Source: Acidobacteria bacterium 28-9
Lineage (GTDB): Bacteria > Acidobacteriota > Blastocatellia > Pyrinomonadales > Pyrinomonadaceae
NCBI GenBank assembly: GCA_002050355.1
Contig: MWYY01000062.1
Span: forward strand, 137,247 to 187,591
DNA: 50,345 nt
Reading direction: 5' to 3'
The notes under the pieces are model-generated. The model was not told the origin of the DNA. It searched no databases and saw nothing but the letters and a program-made list of their open reading frames with translations. The translations under genes and the position numbers were made by a program. Positions 8,001-15,115 of this stretch are shown here, piece after piece (the stretch's first letter is position 1; each line of letters begins with the position of its first letter).

Positions 8001-8001
8001 G
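7980..8001 (+). other. attL core of the genomic island (22 bp, mnmE 3' end)
   Basis: This 22-bp stretch, beginning ACTTTCTGCATT, covers the last seven codons and stop of mnmE plus one base. It is repeated exactly at 19725-19746. The same gene end is the known attB of Salmonella genomic island 1 (SGI1, in trmE/thdF). The sequences further downstream stay similar at both ends but with differences. Confidence 0.85.
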
Positions 8002-8229
8002 AAGCAATAAACAACAAAAACAATAAAAATAATAAACCATACTAAAGTCTGTAAATACAGGATTTTTTCTTTCTTTGTTTTTATTCTTACTTGTTTTTGT
8101 TTCGTTTTAGTTTGTATCTTTTTGTATCTCTATTGTATTTTAGATGTAGAAACGAACGAGTAAAATTGGTTTTGGCGAAATTATGCTACATACAACAACA
8201 CAAACAATTTCAGGATTGAAGGAACGAAA

Positions 8230-8580
8230 ATGAGTTCAAATATTCAGATACAGCGGATTTGCAAATTTTGCGGAAACGAGTTCACGGCTCGGACAACAGT
8301 AACAAAATACTGTTCTCATCCGTGCGCTTCAATGGCTTATAAAGCACGGACGCGAGGCACGAAAATCAAAATCAGCAATATTGAAATGACGCAAGCCGTT
8401 TCGATTCCGATTGCCAGATTACAGGCAAAGGATTTTTTAAGCATTGAGGATACTTGCAAATTGTTAGGTGTTAGTCGTTGGACGGTTAGCCGTGCGATCA
8501 AAGAAAAGCGTTTGAAAGCAGTGAATCTCGGCAAGCGGATTGTTATCAAACGAACTGAAATTGACCGTTTGTTTTCGTAA
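8230..8580 (+). CDS. Zinc-finger plus excisionase-type HTH protein
   Basis: Two parts are visible in 116 aa. Residues 10-40 hold a small zinc-binding motif, CKFCGNEF...KYCSHPCASMAYKAR, with C-x2-C and C-x3-C pairs. Residues 67-116 are a MerR/excisionase-type winged helix (FLSIEDTCKLLGVSRWTVSRAIKEKRLKAVNLGKR, the HTH_17 type). This small zinc-finger/HTH protein directly before an integrase is a frequent pair in Bacteroidota mobile elements. It probably acts as recombination directionality factor or regulator of the integrase. It is the first gene after attL. Confidence 0.8.
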   Translation: MSSNIQIQRICKFCGNEFTARTTVTKYCSHPCASMAYKARTRGTKIKISNIEMTQAVSIPIARLQAKDFLSIEDTCKLLGVSRWTVSRAIKEKRLKAVNLGKRIVIKRTEIDRLFS

Positions 8581-8585
8581 ATACA

Positions 8586-8636
8586 ACAGAAAAAATGTTT
8601 TTTTCTTAACCACTTTTACCACTTTAACCACTTTTT
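8586..8636 (-). repeat. Iteron-like 51-bp motif, copy A
   Basis: The motif is ACAGAAAAAATGTTTTTT, a 6-7 base spacer, then three ACCACTTT(T/A) units at 8-bp period. It appears again in opposite orientation at 11845-11895, and at 12559-12609 by the tandem duplication. It separates the HTH gene from the integrase gene. Iterated 8-bp units fit a binding site for a replication or regulatory protein of the island. Confidence 0.7.
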
Positions 8637-8646
8637 TGACTTGATT

Positions 8647-9750
8647 ATGATTAAAGTTTTCCTGCGAGACAAAAAACTAATGCACGGCAAACGCGGACTT
8701 TACCTTGATTTTTATCCGCCAATCATTCACCCGGAAACGCAGAAACAAACCCGGCGCGAACATTTGCGGCTTTATGTTTTTGAAAAGCCAAAGGCAGAAA
8801 CGGAAAAAGAGCATAACAAAGAAACACGGATGCTTGCCGAAAACATTCGCGCACAAAGGCAGCTTGAATTTCAATCCGGCATTTATGGTTTTGTTTCGGC
8901 GCAAAATAAGAAAAAGGATTTTCTCGGATACTTTCAAAAATTAGCCGAAAGCAAGCTGCAAGGCTCGAAAAGCAATTACGATAATTGGTTGTCTGTTTTG
9001 AAATACTTGAAAGAATTTACCAACGAAGTTTGCAGATTTGGCGACGTGAGCGAAAGATTTTGTTTGGACTTCAAAGACTTTCTTTTAAAGCGCGAAACGA
9101 TTTCACAAAACACGGCTTCAATTTATTTCGACAAATTCAAAGTAGCTGTGCGATCTGCTTTTGATGACAAACTGCTTTTCGATAATCCGGCAAAGCGCAT
9201 CAAGTCAATCAAGCCTACCGAAACACAGCGCGAATTTTTAACGCTCGATGAGCTGCAAAAATTAGCCGTAACGCCCTTCCAGTATGAAGATTTGCGCCGT
9301 GCATCGCTATTTTCGGTTTTGACAGGCTTACGCTATTCAGACATCGAAAAATTAGTTTGGACCGAAATTCAGCATAGTAGAGAGCAAGGTTTTTTTATCC
9401 GTTTCCGTCAAAAGAAAACAAAAGACACGGAAACTTTGCCGATTTCCGAAAATGCTTATGAATTGCTTGGTGAACCGGGCAAAGCTGATGAAAAAGTTTT
9501 CAAAGATTTGAAATACTGGCAATGTGCTTATTTGGATGATTGGACAACCAATGCCGGGATTGATCGAAAGATTACGTTTCATTCTTTCCGGCATACTTTT
9601 GCTACTCTACAACTAACTTTGGGAAGTGATATTTACACGGTTTCAAAGATGCTCGGACATAAGAATCTGCAAACAACGCAGATTTACGCAAAAGTTATTG
9701 ACGAAAAGAAACGTGAAGCTGCGAATAAAATTAAATTACTGAAATTATAG
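8647..9750 (+). CDS. Tyrosine recombinase/integrase of the island
   Basis: The product (367 aa from the ATG at 8647; a TTG two codons earlier is also open) has an arm-binding-like N-terminus (IKVFLRDKKLMHGKRGLYLDFYP), a SAM-like core-binding domain around residues 100-190, and a catalytic domain. The catalytic residues are Arg in GLRYSDIEKL, His-x-x-Arg in HSFRHTFATLQL, His in LGHKNLQTTQ, and the tyrosine nucleophile in IYAKV. The N-terminal layout is that of integrases from Bacteroidota mobile elements. It most likely inserts and removes the island at the mnmE 3' end. Confidence 0.95.
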   Translation: MIKVFLRDKKLMHGKRGLYLDFYPPIIHPETQKQTRREHLRLYVFEKPKAETEKEHNKETRMLAENIRAQRQLEFQSGIYGFVSAQNKKKDFLGYFQKLAESKLQGSKSNYDNWLSVLKYLKEFTNEVCRFGDVSERFCLDFKDFLLKRETISQNTASIYFDKFKVAVRSAFDDKLLFDNPAKRIKSIKPTETQREFLTLDELQKLAVTPFQYEDLRRASLFSVLTGLRYSDIEKLVWTEIQHSREQGFFIRFRQKKTKDTETLPISENAYELLGEPGKADEKVFKDLKYWQCAYLDDWTTNAGIDRKITFHSFRHTFATLQLTLGSDIYTVSKMLGHKNLQTTQIYAKVIDEKKREAANKIKLLKL

Positions 9751-9986
9751 TCAAAGATACAAATTTAGATTGTTTTCAGAAAAATTGTAGTTGTAACTGT
9801 TTACAAAATAATAATTTACGGCGATAAAAAACAATTCATTAGAGGCATTTAACATAAATGTAACATTGTAAAATCCAATTTCAATTATCCTTTTTGTGTG
9901 ATATTTGGCAGAAAAGCATATCAAAATTAAAAGCAGTTAATTTTTAGGTTGCTTTTCTTATAGATTCTTTTGAAAAGGATAAGTCA

Positions 9987-10376
9987 ATGCAAAATTTATT
10001 ATTAACACAAATTTCAGATTCAGAAATTAGACAGCTTTTTCGTGAAGAACTCGAAAACTTCTTTGCTGCAAAACAGCTTACCGATGGAAAAACCGAAAGT
10101 GAAGAAATCGGCGGAATTGATTTGGCAATCGAAATAACAGGGCTTGCCAAGCCAACTATTTACAGTTTAGTTTCGGAGCGCAAAATACCGCACTCAAAGC
10201 AAGGCAAACGGCTTTATTTTTCCCGGCAGGATTTACTCGAATGGATAAAAAACGGCAAACGCAAAACACAAACCGAAATTGCGATTGAAGCCGAAAACTA
10301 CAGACAAAAAGAAAAAGAAGCGTTTCCGCCTACCAAGCAAAGAAACCGCTTCTTAAAAGTAAAAGAAAATTCTTAA
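9987..10376 (+). CDS. Excisionase-like helix-turn-helix protein
   Basis: The 129-aa protein has a variable N-terminal helix, then an HTH_17-type domain at about residues 48-90: IDLAIEITGLAKPTIYSLVSERKIPHSKQGKRLYFSRQDLLEWIK. A basic/charged tail follows. This form is common beside primase-helicase genes in Bacteroidota islands. It starts 236 bp after the integrase, behind an AT-rich leader, and ends six bases before the helicase gene, so the two are probably one transcript. It may be the true excisionase, a replication regulator, or both. Confidence 0.8.
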   Translation: MQNLLLTQISDSEIRQLFREELENFFAAKQLTDGKTESEEIGGIDLAIEITGLAKPTIYSLVSERKIPHSKQGKRLYFSRQDLLEWIKNGKRKTQTEIAIEAENYRQKEKEAFPPTKQRNRFLKVKENS

Positions 10377-10382
10377 ACCACT

Positions 10383-11846
10383 ATGAATAATACCGCAATT
10401 CAGCCGCGAACGGCAAGCGAATACCCGTTTTTCAAAATCACGGCGGATGAGATTTTGAAAGATTTTGAAAGCATTTCCGCCGTCAAAGTAAAAGCGCACG
10501 AAACAATTCTTGACGAATTTCTTGCTGAGATCGAATCAATTGATTTTCGTGAAATTCTCGGAATTGATAAACAATCTAACATTCCGCAAAAGCATTTTGT
10601 CGTTTTGGTAATTGATGAAGTTTTGCGGCTTATCAAACAAAACAATTTTGGACTATGCGCCAAAAATGATTTTATTTATCTTTTTAACGGCGTGTTTTGG
10701 AAACCAATTGACCGAGAAGAATTTCGCTCATTTCTGGGCAAAGCAGCGGCACGGCTCGGAATAAATGAACTCGAATCAAAACATTTTGCTTTCCGTGATT
10801 CTCTCTATAAACAATTTATTTGCACGGCGGACGCTCCAAAGATAAAGGAAACTGAAAATACTCTAATCAATCTGCAAAACGGCACTTTGGAAGTTTCCGA
10901 AAAAGGATTTCACTTGCGCGAACACCAGCGCGAAGATTTTCTAACCTATCAACTGCAATTTGCCTTTGATAAAAAGGCTGAAAAGCCTTTGTTTGACAAA
11001 TACTTGCAGAGGACTTTGCCGGATTGCGAAATGCAAAAGATTCTGGCTGAATATATTGCTTATTGCTTTACACGGCATTTGAAACTTGAAAAATGTCTTT
11101 TCCTTTTCGGCACGGGCGCGAACGGTAAAAGCGTCTGTTATGACATCGTAACGGCATTATTTGGCTCGGAGAGTATTACAAGTTTTTCATTGAATAACCT
11201 TCACGAAGAACACAATCGCGCTTTGATAGTGAATAAACTTTTGAACTATTCGAGTGAGCTTGGCGGAAAGAAAGCGATTGACAGCGATCTATTCAAAAAA
11301 CTTGTTTCCGGTGAAACTGTGCAATGTAGGTTGAAATACGGCAATTCGTTTGAATCCAATCGTTACGCCAAATTGATGTTTAATTGTAATGAATTGCCGC
11401 GCGATGTCGAATTTACGCCCGCATTTTTCCGCCGTTTTCTAATCATTCCCTTTAACGAAACTATTTCCGAACGCGAACAAGACAGCGAGCTTGCCAAGAA
11501 AATCATTAAAAGCGAGCTTTCCGGCGTGTTCAATTGGATTTTAGACGGCTTAAACCGTCTTTTGCAGCAAAAGCGATTTACCGAAAGCGAAACCGTGCGA
11601 AAGATGAATAAAGATTTCCGCGAACAATCCGACAGCGTTCAAATGTTCCTTGCCGATTACAGTTATCAGAAATCGGCTCTTGATTTTGTTTCGCTCAAAG
11701 AGCTTTACAGCGAATATCGGCAGTTTTGCCTAGATGATGGCTTCAAATCTTTGAATAAAAGCAATTTTGGCAGGCGTTTAGAAGCAAACGGCATCCAGAT
11801 TGAAACGAGAAATTTTGGTAAAGCCGTCTGCGTTTCCAAGTCTTAA
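10383..11846 (+). CDS. P4/D5-type phage-plasmid primase-helicase
   Basis: The 487-aa protein has a D5_N-like region (about residues 85-215, NDFIYLFNGVFWKPI, ENTLINLQNGTLEV) and an SF3 helicase domain with Walker A GTGANGKSV at about 242-250. Downstream come KLVSGETVQCRLKYGNSFESNRYAKLMFNCNELPR, the SF3 B' and C region, and FRRFLIIPFNETI. A C-terminal winged-helix-like part follows. Such proteins start replication of satellites and islands. The gene is intact, but its 3' part is repeated downstream by a 714-bp tandem duplication that begins at codon 301. Confidence 0.9.
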   Translation: MNNTAIQPRTASEYPFFKITADEILKDFESISAVKVKAHETILDEFLAEIESIDFREILGIDKQSNIPQKHFVVLVIDEVLRLIKQNNFGLCAKNDFIYLFNGVFWKPIDREEFRSFLGKAAARLGINELESKHFAFRDSLYKQFICTADAPKIKETENTLINLQNGTLEVSEKGFHLREHQREDFLTYQLQFAFDKKAEKPLFDKYLQRTLPDCEMQKILAEYIAYCFTRHLKLEKCLFLFGTGANGKSVCYDIVTALFGSESITSFSLNNLHEEHNRALIVNKLLNYSSELGGKKAIDSDLFKKLVSGETVQCRLKYGNSFESNRYAKLMFNCNELPRDVEFTPAFFRRFLIIPFNETISEREQDSELAKKIIKSELSGVFNWILDGLNRLLQQKRFTESETVRKMNKDFREQSDSVQMFLADYSYQKSALDFVSLKELYSEYRQFCLDDGFKSLNKSNFGRRLEANGIQIETRNFGKAVCVSKS

Positions 11847-11895
11847 AAAGTGGTAAAAGTGGTAAAAGTGGTCGTCTAAAAAACATTTTTTCTGT
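11845..11895 (+). repeat. Iteron-like 51-bp motif, copy B (inverted relative to copy A)
   Basis: Three AAAAGTGGT-type units at 8-bp period (11845-11871) are followed by AAAAAACATTTTTTCTGT (11878-11895). This is the reverse complement of 8586-8636 with only a few changes in the spacer. It lies in the gap between the helicase gene and the copy-1 start of the Toprim gene. Confidence 0.7.
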
Positions 11896-11901
11896 CCGAT
11901 T

Positions 11902-12048
11902 ATGGCAAATTTTACATTTACACTCGAAAAATATCACGGCACAAAATCACGGCATAATTGCCCGAATTGCGGCGGACGGCGCGAACTTTCCCGATCAGCG
12001 ATCTATTCAAAAAACTTGTTTCCGGTGAAACTGTGCAATGTAGGTTGA
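11902..12048 (+). pseudogene. Truncated 5' fragment of the Toprim gene made by the duplication
   Basis: The first 31 codons equal those of the intact Toprim gene at 12616. At 11996 the duplication junction switches the frame into helicase sequence, and a TGA ends the frame after 48 codons. Any peptide would keep only the first zinc-finger pair (CPNCGG). It has its own start context, identical to that of the intact gene. Confidence 0.8.
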
Positions 12049-12560
12049 AATACGGCAATTCGTTTGAATCCAATCGTTACGCCAAATTGATGTTTAATTG
12101 TAATGAATTGCCGCGCGATGTCGAATTTACGCCCGCATTTTTCCGCCGTTTTCTAATCATTCCCTTTAACGAAACTATTTCCGAACGCGAACAAGACAGC
12201 GAGCTTGCCAAGAAAATCATTAAAAGCGAGCTTTCCGGCGTGTTCAATTGGATTTTAGACGGCTTAAACCGTCTTTTGCAGCAAAAGCGATTTACCGAAA
12301 GCGAAACCGTGCGAAAGATGAATAAAGATTTCCGCGAACAATCCGACAGCGTTCAAATGTTCCTTGCCGATTACAGTTATCAGAAATCGGCTCTTGATTT
12401 TGTTTCGCTCAAAGAGCTTTACAGCGAATATCGGCAGTTTTGCCTAGATGATGGCTTCAAATCTTTGAATAAAAGCAATTTTGGCAGGCGTTTAGAAGCA
12501 AACGGCATCCAGATTGAAACGAGAAATTTTGGTAAAGCCGTCTGCGTTTCCAAGTCTTAA
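11996..12560 (+). pseudogene. Duplicated 3' fragment of the primase-helicase gene
   Basis: This repeats the last ~187 codons of the gene at 10383-11846 (from DLFKKLVSGETVQ to KAVCVSKS) without Walker A. The frame can be read from a TTG at 11958, which would give a chimera with 13 out-of-frame residues, but nothing suggests that it is a functional gene. It is best seen as the remnant created by the tandem duplication. Confidence 0.85.
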
Positions 12561-12609
12561 AAAGTGGTAAAAGTGGTAAAAGTGGTCGTCTAAAAAACAT
12601 TTTTTCTGT
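12559..12609 (+). repeat. Iteron-like 51-bp motif, copy C (from the duplication)
   Basis: This is the same 51 bp as copy B, displaced by 714 bp. It now stands in front of the intact Toprim gene (12616), so the island has one motif in one direction and two in the other. Confidence 0.75.
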
Positions 12610-12615
12610 CCGATT

Positions 12616-13752
12616 ATGGCAAATTTTACATTTACACTCGAAAAATATCACGGCACAAAATCACGGCATAATTGCCCGAATTGCGGCGGACGGCGCGAAC
12701 TTTCCCGATATATTGACGCAAACGGATACTATCTTGCCGATGATGTCGGCAAATGCAACCGTGAAAGCAAATGCGGTTATCACAGAAAGCCGAAAGAATT
12801 CTTTGCAGACAATCCGCATCTATCAAAATTGGAAAAATCGGAAACTCTAAAAAGGAAAAGTTTGAACAAGTTTGGACGTAAAAAAAACAGAAACTTGCAA
12901 CAAGTTGAAACCGAAAAAGGAAAAGTAACGGACAAATTAGAAACTCCAAAAAAAGGAGAATTGCAGTCTATAAAAAAGGCTGAAACAAGATTTGATTCAA
13001 TTCCATTCGATTCATTCAAAAACACACTCGGAAATTATCGGCAAAATAATTTTGTGCAATTTCTTTCGGACCTTTTCCCGGATGATCTCAAAGCCGTTCA
13101 AACCGTTCTGCAAAAGTATTATATCGGCACATACAAAGACGGCTTAACAGTCTTTTGGCAGATTGACGGACGCGGCAAGATTCGCACTGGCAAGATAATG
13201 CGCTATGACATTCAGACCGGGAAACGGCAGACAGTTAGAAGTTGGATCGAAAACGGCGAAACGTGCGAACTCAAAACCGATTGGATGCACAAGAAAATTA
13301 AAAGGGATTTCAATTTGAAACAATGCTTTTTCGGTGAACATCTTTTGCAGAAAGAACCCGGCAAAACAATTGCCGTTGTCGAAGCCGAAAAAACCGCTGT
13401 GCTTTGTGCAATAAAATTTCCAGAAATGATCTGGCTTGCCGTCGGCGCGAAAGGTTATCTAACAGATGCAAAATTTCAGGTTTTCTCAGGTCGCAGAGTG
13501 TTTCTTTTCCCAGATGCGGATGCTTACTCGGATTGGAAGGAAAAAGCCGTCAGAGCGCAAAGAAAAGGCATTGATGCGCGAATCTCAAACCTCATCGAAA
13601 CACACGGCACAGACGCGGAAAAGCAAAACGGGTTTGATTTGGCGGATTATTTGATTGCCGAACAGAAACTAATTTTAGTTTCCAAAACGGAGTATGAATC
13701 ATTTGTAACAAGTCCTTACTTTGAAGGATGGACAAACGCAAGTTTGTTTTAG
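12616..13752 (+). CDS. Toprim-domain protein with N-terminal zinc fingers (primase-like, DUF6371 type)
   Basis: The 378-aa protein starts with a zinc-binding part: NCPNCGGRRELSRY...GKCNRESKCGYH (about residues 19-56). A Lys-rich linker follows, then a central domain. The Toprim domain begins at about residue 250, with IAVVEAEKTAVLCAIKFPEMIWLAVGAKG (the catalytic Glu) and VFLFPDADAYSDW (the DxD metal site). Together with the P4/D5 helicase, this would give the island its own priming and replication. It resembles proteins seen in Bacteroidota islands. The ATG at 12616 is used; the same start in the duplicated unit (11902) leads to a broken gene. Confidence 0.82.
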   Translation: MANFTFTLEKYHGTKSRHNCPNCGGRRELSRYIDANGYYLADDVGKCNRESKCGYHRKPKEFFADNPHLSKLEKSETLKRKSLNKFGRKKNRNLQQVETEKGKVTDKLETPKKGELQSIKKAETRFDSIPFDSFKNTLGNYRQNNFVQFLSDLFPDDLKAVQTVLQKYYIGTYKDGLTVFWQIDGRGKIRTGKIMRYDIQTGKRQTVRSWIENGETCELKTDWMHKKIKRDFNLKQCFFGEHLLQKEPGKTIAVVEAEKTAVLCAIKFPEMIWLAVGAKGYLTDAKFQVFSGRRVFLFPDADAYSDWKEKAVRAQRKGIDARISNLIETHGTDAEKQNGFDLADYLIAEQKLILVSKTEYESFVTSPYFEGWTNASLF

Positions 13753-13877
13753 TTTGTTTGAGTAAATCGCAAGCGTTAAGGAAACCTTTGTGAAAGTAAT
13801 GATTCACAAAAAAAGATGTTAGGTTATTGCAGAGCGTGAACCTTTGAAAAACAAAAAATGTAAATTCGGCTACTAAG

Positions 13878-14153
13878 ATGAACGATTTATTAAACGGACA
13901 CGTTCAAAAACGGCACGTCAGATGCGGCAAACCTAATTGCAAATGTGCAAAAGGTGAAAAGCACACAGCGTATTATCACGTTTGGCACGAGGTTGGACGG
14001 CGTTTTCAGAGATATGTGCGGTGTTCGGAAGTTGAAACGCTTCGCCAAAAATGCGAGCAACACAGGAAATTACAAATAAAATTACGCGCCGGGCGTGCCG
14101 AATATAAACAAATTCTTGCTCGCGCACGAGAACTTTTCAGGAGGCTTTCATAA
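13878..14153 (+). CDS. DUF6788-type small protein
   Basis: The 91-aa protein has the motif VRCGKPNCKCAKGEKHTAYYHVWHEVGRRFQRYV at residues 15-48, with a C-x4-C-x-C metal-binding-like pattern. It then has a basic helical tail (LRAGRAEYKQILARARELFRRL). I recall this CGKPNCxC pattern from DUF6788 proteins, often found in mobile elements. The role is unknown; nucleic-acid binding is a guess. Its TAA stop overlaps the ATG of the next gene by one base, so both are translated together. Confidence 0.7.
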   Translation: MNDLLNGHVQKRHVRCGKPNCKCAKGEKHTAYYHVWHEVGRRFQRYVRCSEVETLRQKCEQHRKLQIKLRAGRAEYKQILARARELFRRLS

Positions 14154-15019
14154 TGACGGACAAAAAGAAACAACGTCCTTTTGCAGTTGACCGCGAAAAA
14201 CGCAAAACTCGACGAAGCGCATTACGGATCGCCGAACGCACTTATGGACGAACTGAAGAAAATGGCAGCACGATTGAGAATAAGAGAATTATTGAGAAAA
14301 GCGCCGAACGCGCCGAAAGCCTGACAATCGTCCAAGAAATGGCGCAAGCATTCATCAACACGGTTGAATTTTACAAAACCGACTGGGGCGGAGCAATGTC
14401 GCATGATGATGCCTTCAAAAAGGGACTTGAACATAATGAATGGAAACGCGGTGCTGTCGAAAACTTACAGCCGGAGAATGTTAACTGGTCGCATATTGCG
14501 GCGGTTGCTGAAGTCAATGTCAATGACAGTTTGACGCTTTGGGGGCGAGTTCGTGAAGCGGCAGACGATGAACTTGAAAGCGGCAAGCGTGCGGCGCAAG
14601 TAACGGGCAGCCGAACAGAGCCTTACGCACTGGCTCAATTTCTTGCAATCCGCGATTCGTTTGCCGACCAATGGCAACCAAATGGCGGAATTGAATCGGC
14701 AATGATTGATATGATGACAATCGCTTTTTCGCTGCAAATGTATTGGTCAACAATTGCGCATAAGCGAGCCATTGAAATTCATAACAGCCAGGAAAAAGAC
14801 TTAAGATTGCAAGAGAACAAAGGTTGGAAATCGCCATATCAATATGAAGCTAATGCCGTAGAACAAGCATACCGATTAGCAGACGGCTATAACAGGCAAT
14901 TTTTGCGTGTGTTAAGACAACTTAGGGATTTGCGAAGATATTCGCCTGTTATCATTCAAAACAATGGAGGACAAGTTAATGTTGGCGCACAACAAGTCAA
15001 TGTCCAGAAATCTGAATAA
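14153..15019 (+). CDS. Hypothetical protein coupled to the DUF6788 gene, 288 aa
   Basis: The family is not recognised with certainty. A charged N-terminus (about 1-60) is followed by a helical middle part with many aromatic residues (AQAFINTVEFYKTDWGG, QMYWSTIAHKRAIEIH). The protein ends in a short glycine/asparagine/glutamine-rich tail VIIQNNGGQVNVGAQQVNVQ. Tails of that kind occur in proteins found beside small CGKPNCxC proteins in accessory regions. No catalytic motif, signal or membrane helix is visible. The start overlaps the stop of the upstream gene. Confidence 0.65.
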   Translation: MTDKKKQRPFAVDREKRKTRRSALRIAERTYGRTEENGSTIENKRIIEKSAERAESLTIVQEMAQAFINTVEFYKTDWGGAMSHDDAFKKGLEHNEWKRGAVENLQPENVNWSHIAAVAEVNVNDSLTLWGRVREAADDELESGKRAAQVTGSRTEPYALAQFLAIRDSFADQWQPNGGIESAMIDMMTIAFSLQMYWSTIAHKRAIEIHNSQEKDLRLQENKGWKSPYQYEANAVEQAYRLADGYNRQFLRVLRQLRDLRRYSPVIIQNNGGQVNVGAQQVNVQKSE

Positions 15020-15115
15020 TACAAATCTCGATGTTGCCAAAGTTAAATTGCTTTTTTAAATTTTATTTATGTATCCTTTTCTCATTTTACTTAATTCTTA
15101 ATGTAGGAAAAACAT

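Larger units (their letters stand above)
11282..12709 (+). repeat. Perfect 714-bp tandem duplication (two units)
   Basis: Unit 1 is 11282-11995 and unit 2 is 11996-12709. The unit spans the last 565 bp of the primase-helicase gene, the intergenic iteron-like motif, and the first 94 bp of the Toprim gene. The translated parts are the same residue by residue, and every base I compared agrees. The duplication leaves one intact copy of each gene on the outside and two broken fragments in the middle. It is either very recent or an assembly artefact. Confidence 0.92.

Noticed and set aside
11958..12560. A 200-aa open frame that looks like a second helicase gene
   Set aside because: It is the duplicated 3' end of the gene at 10383-11846 with 13 out-of-frame residues in front; it has no Walker A motif.
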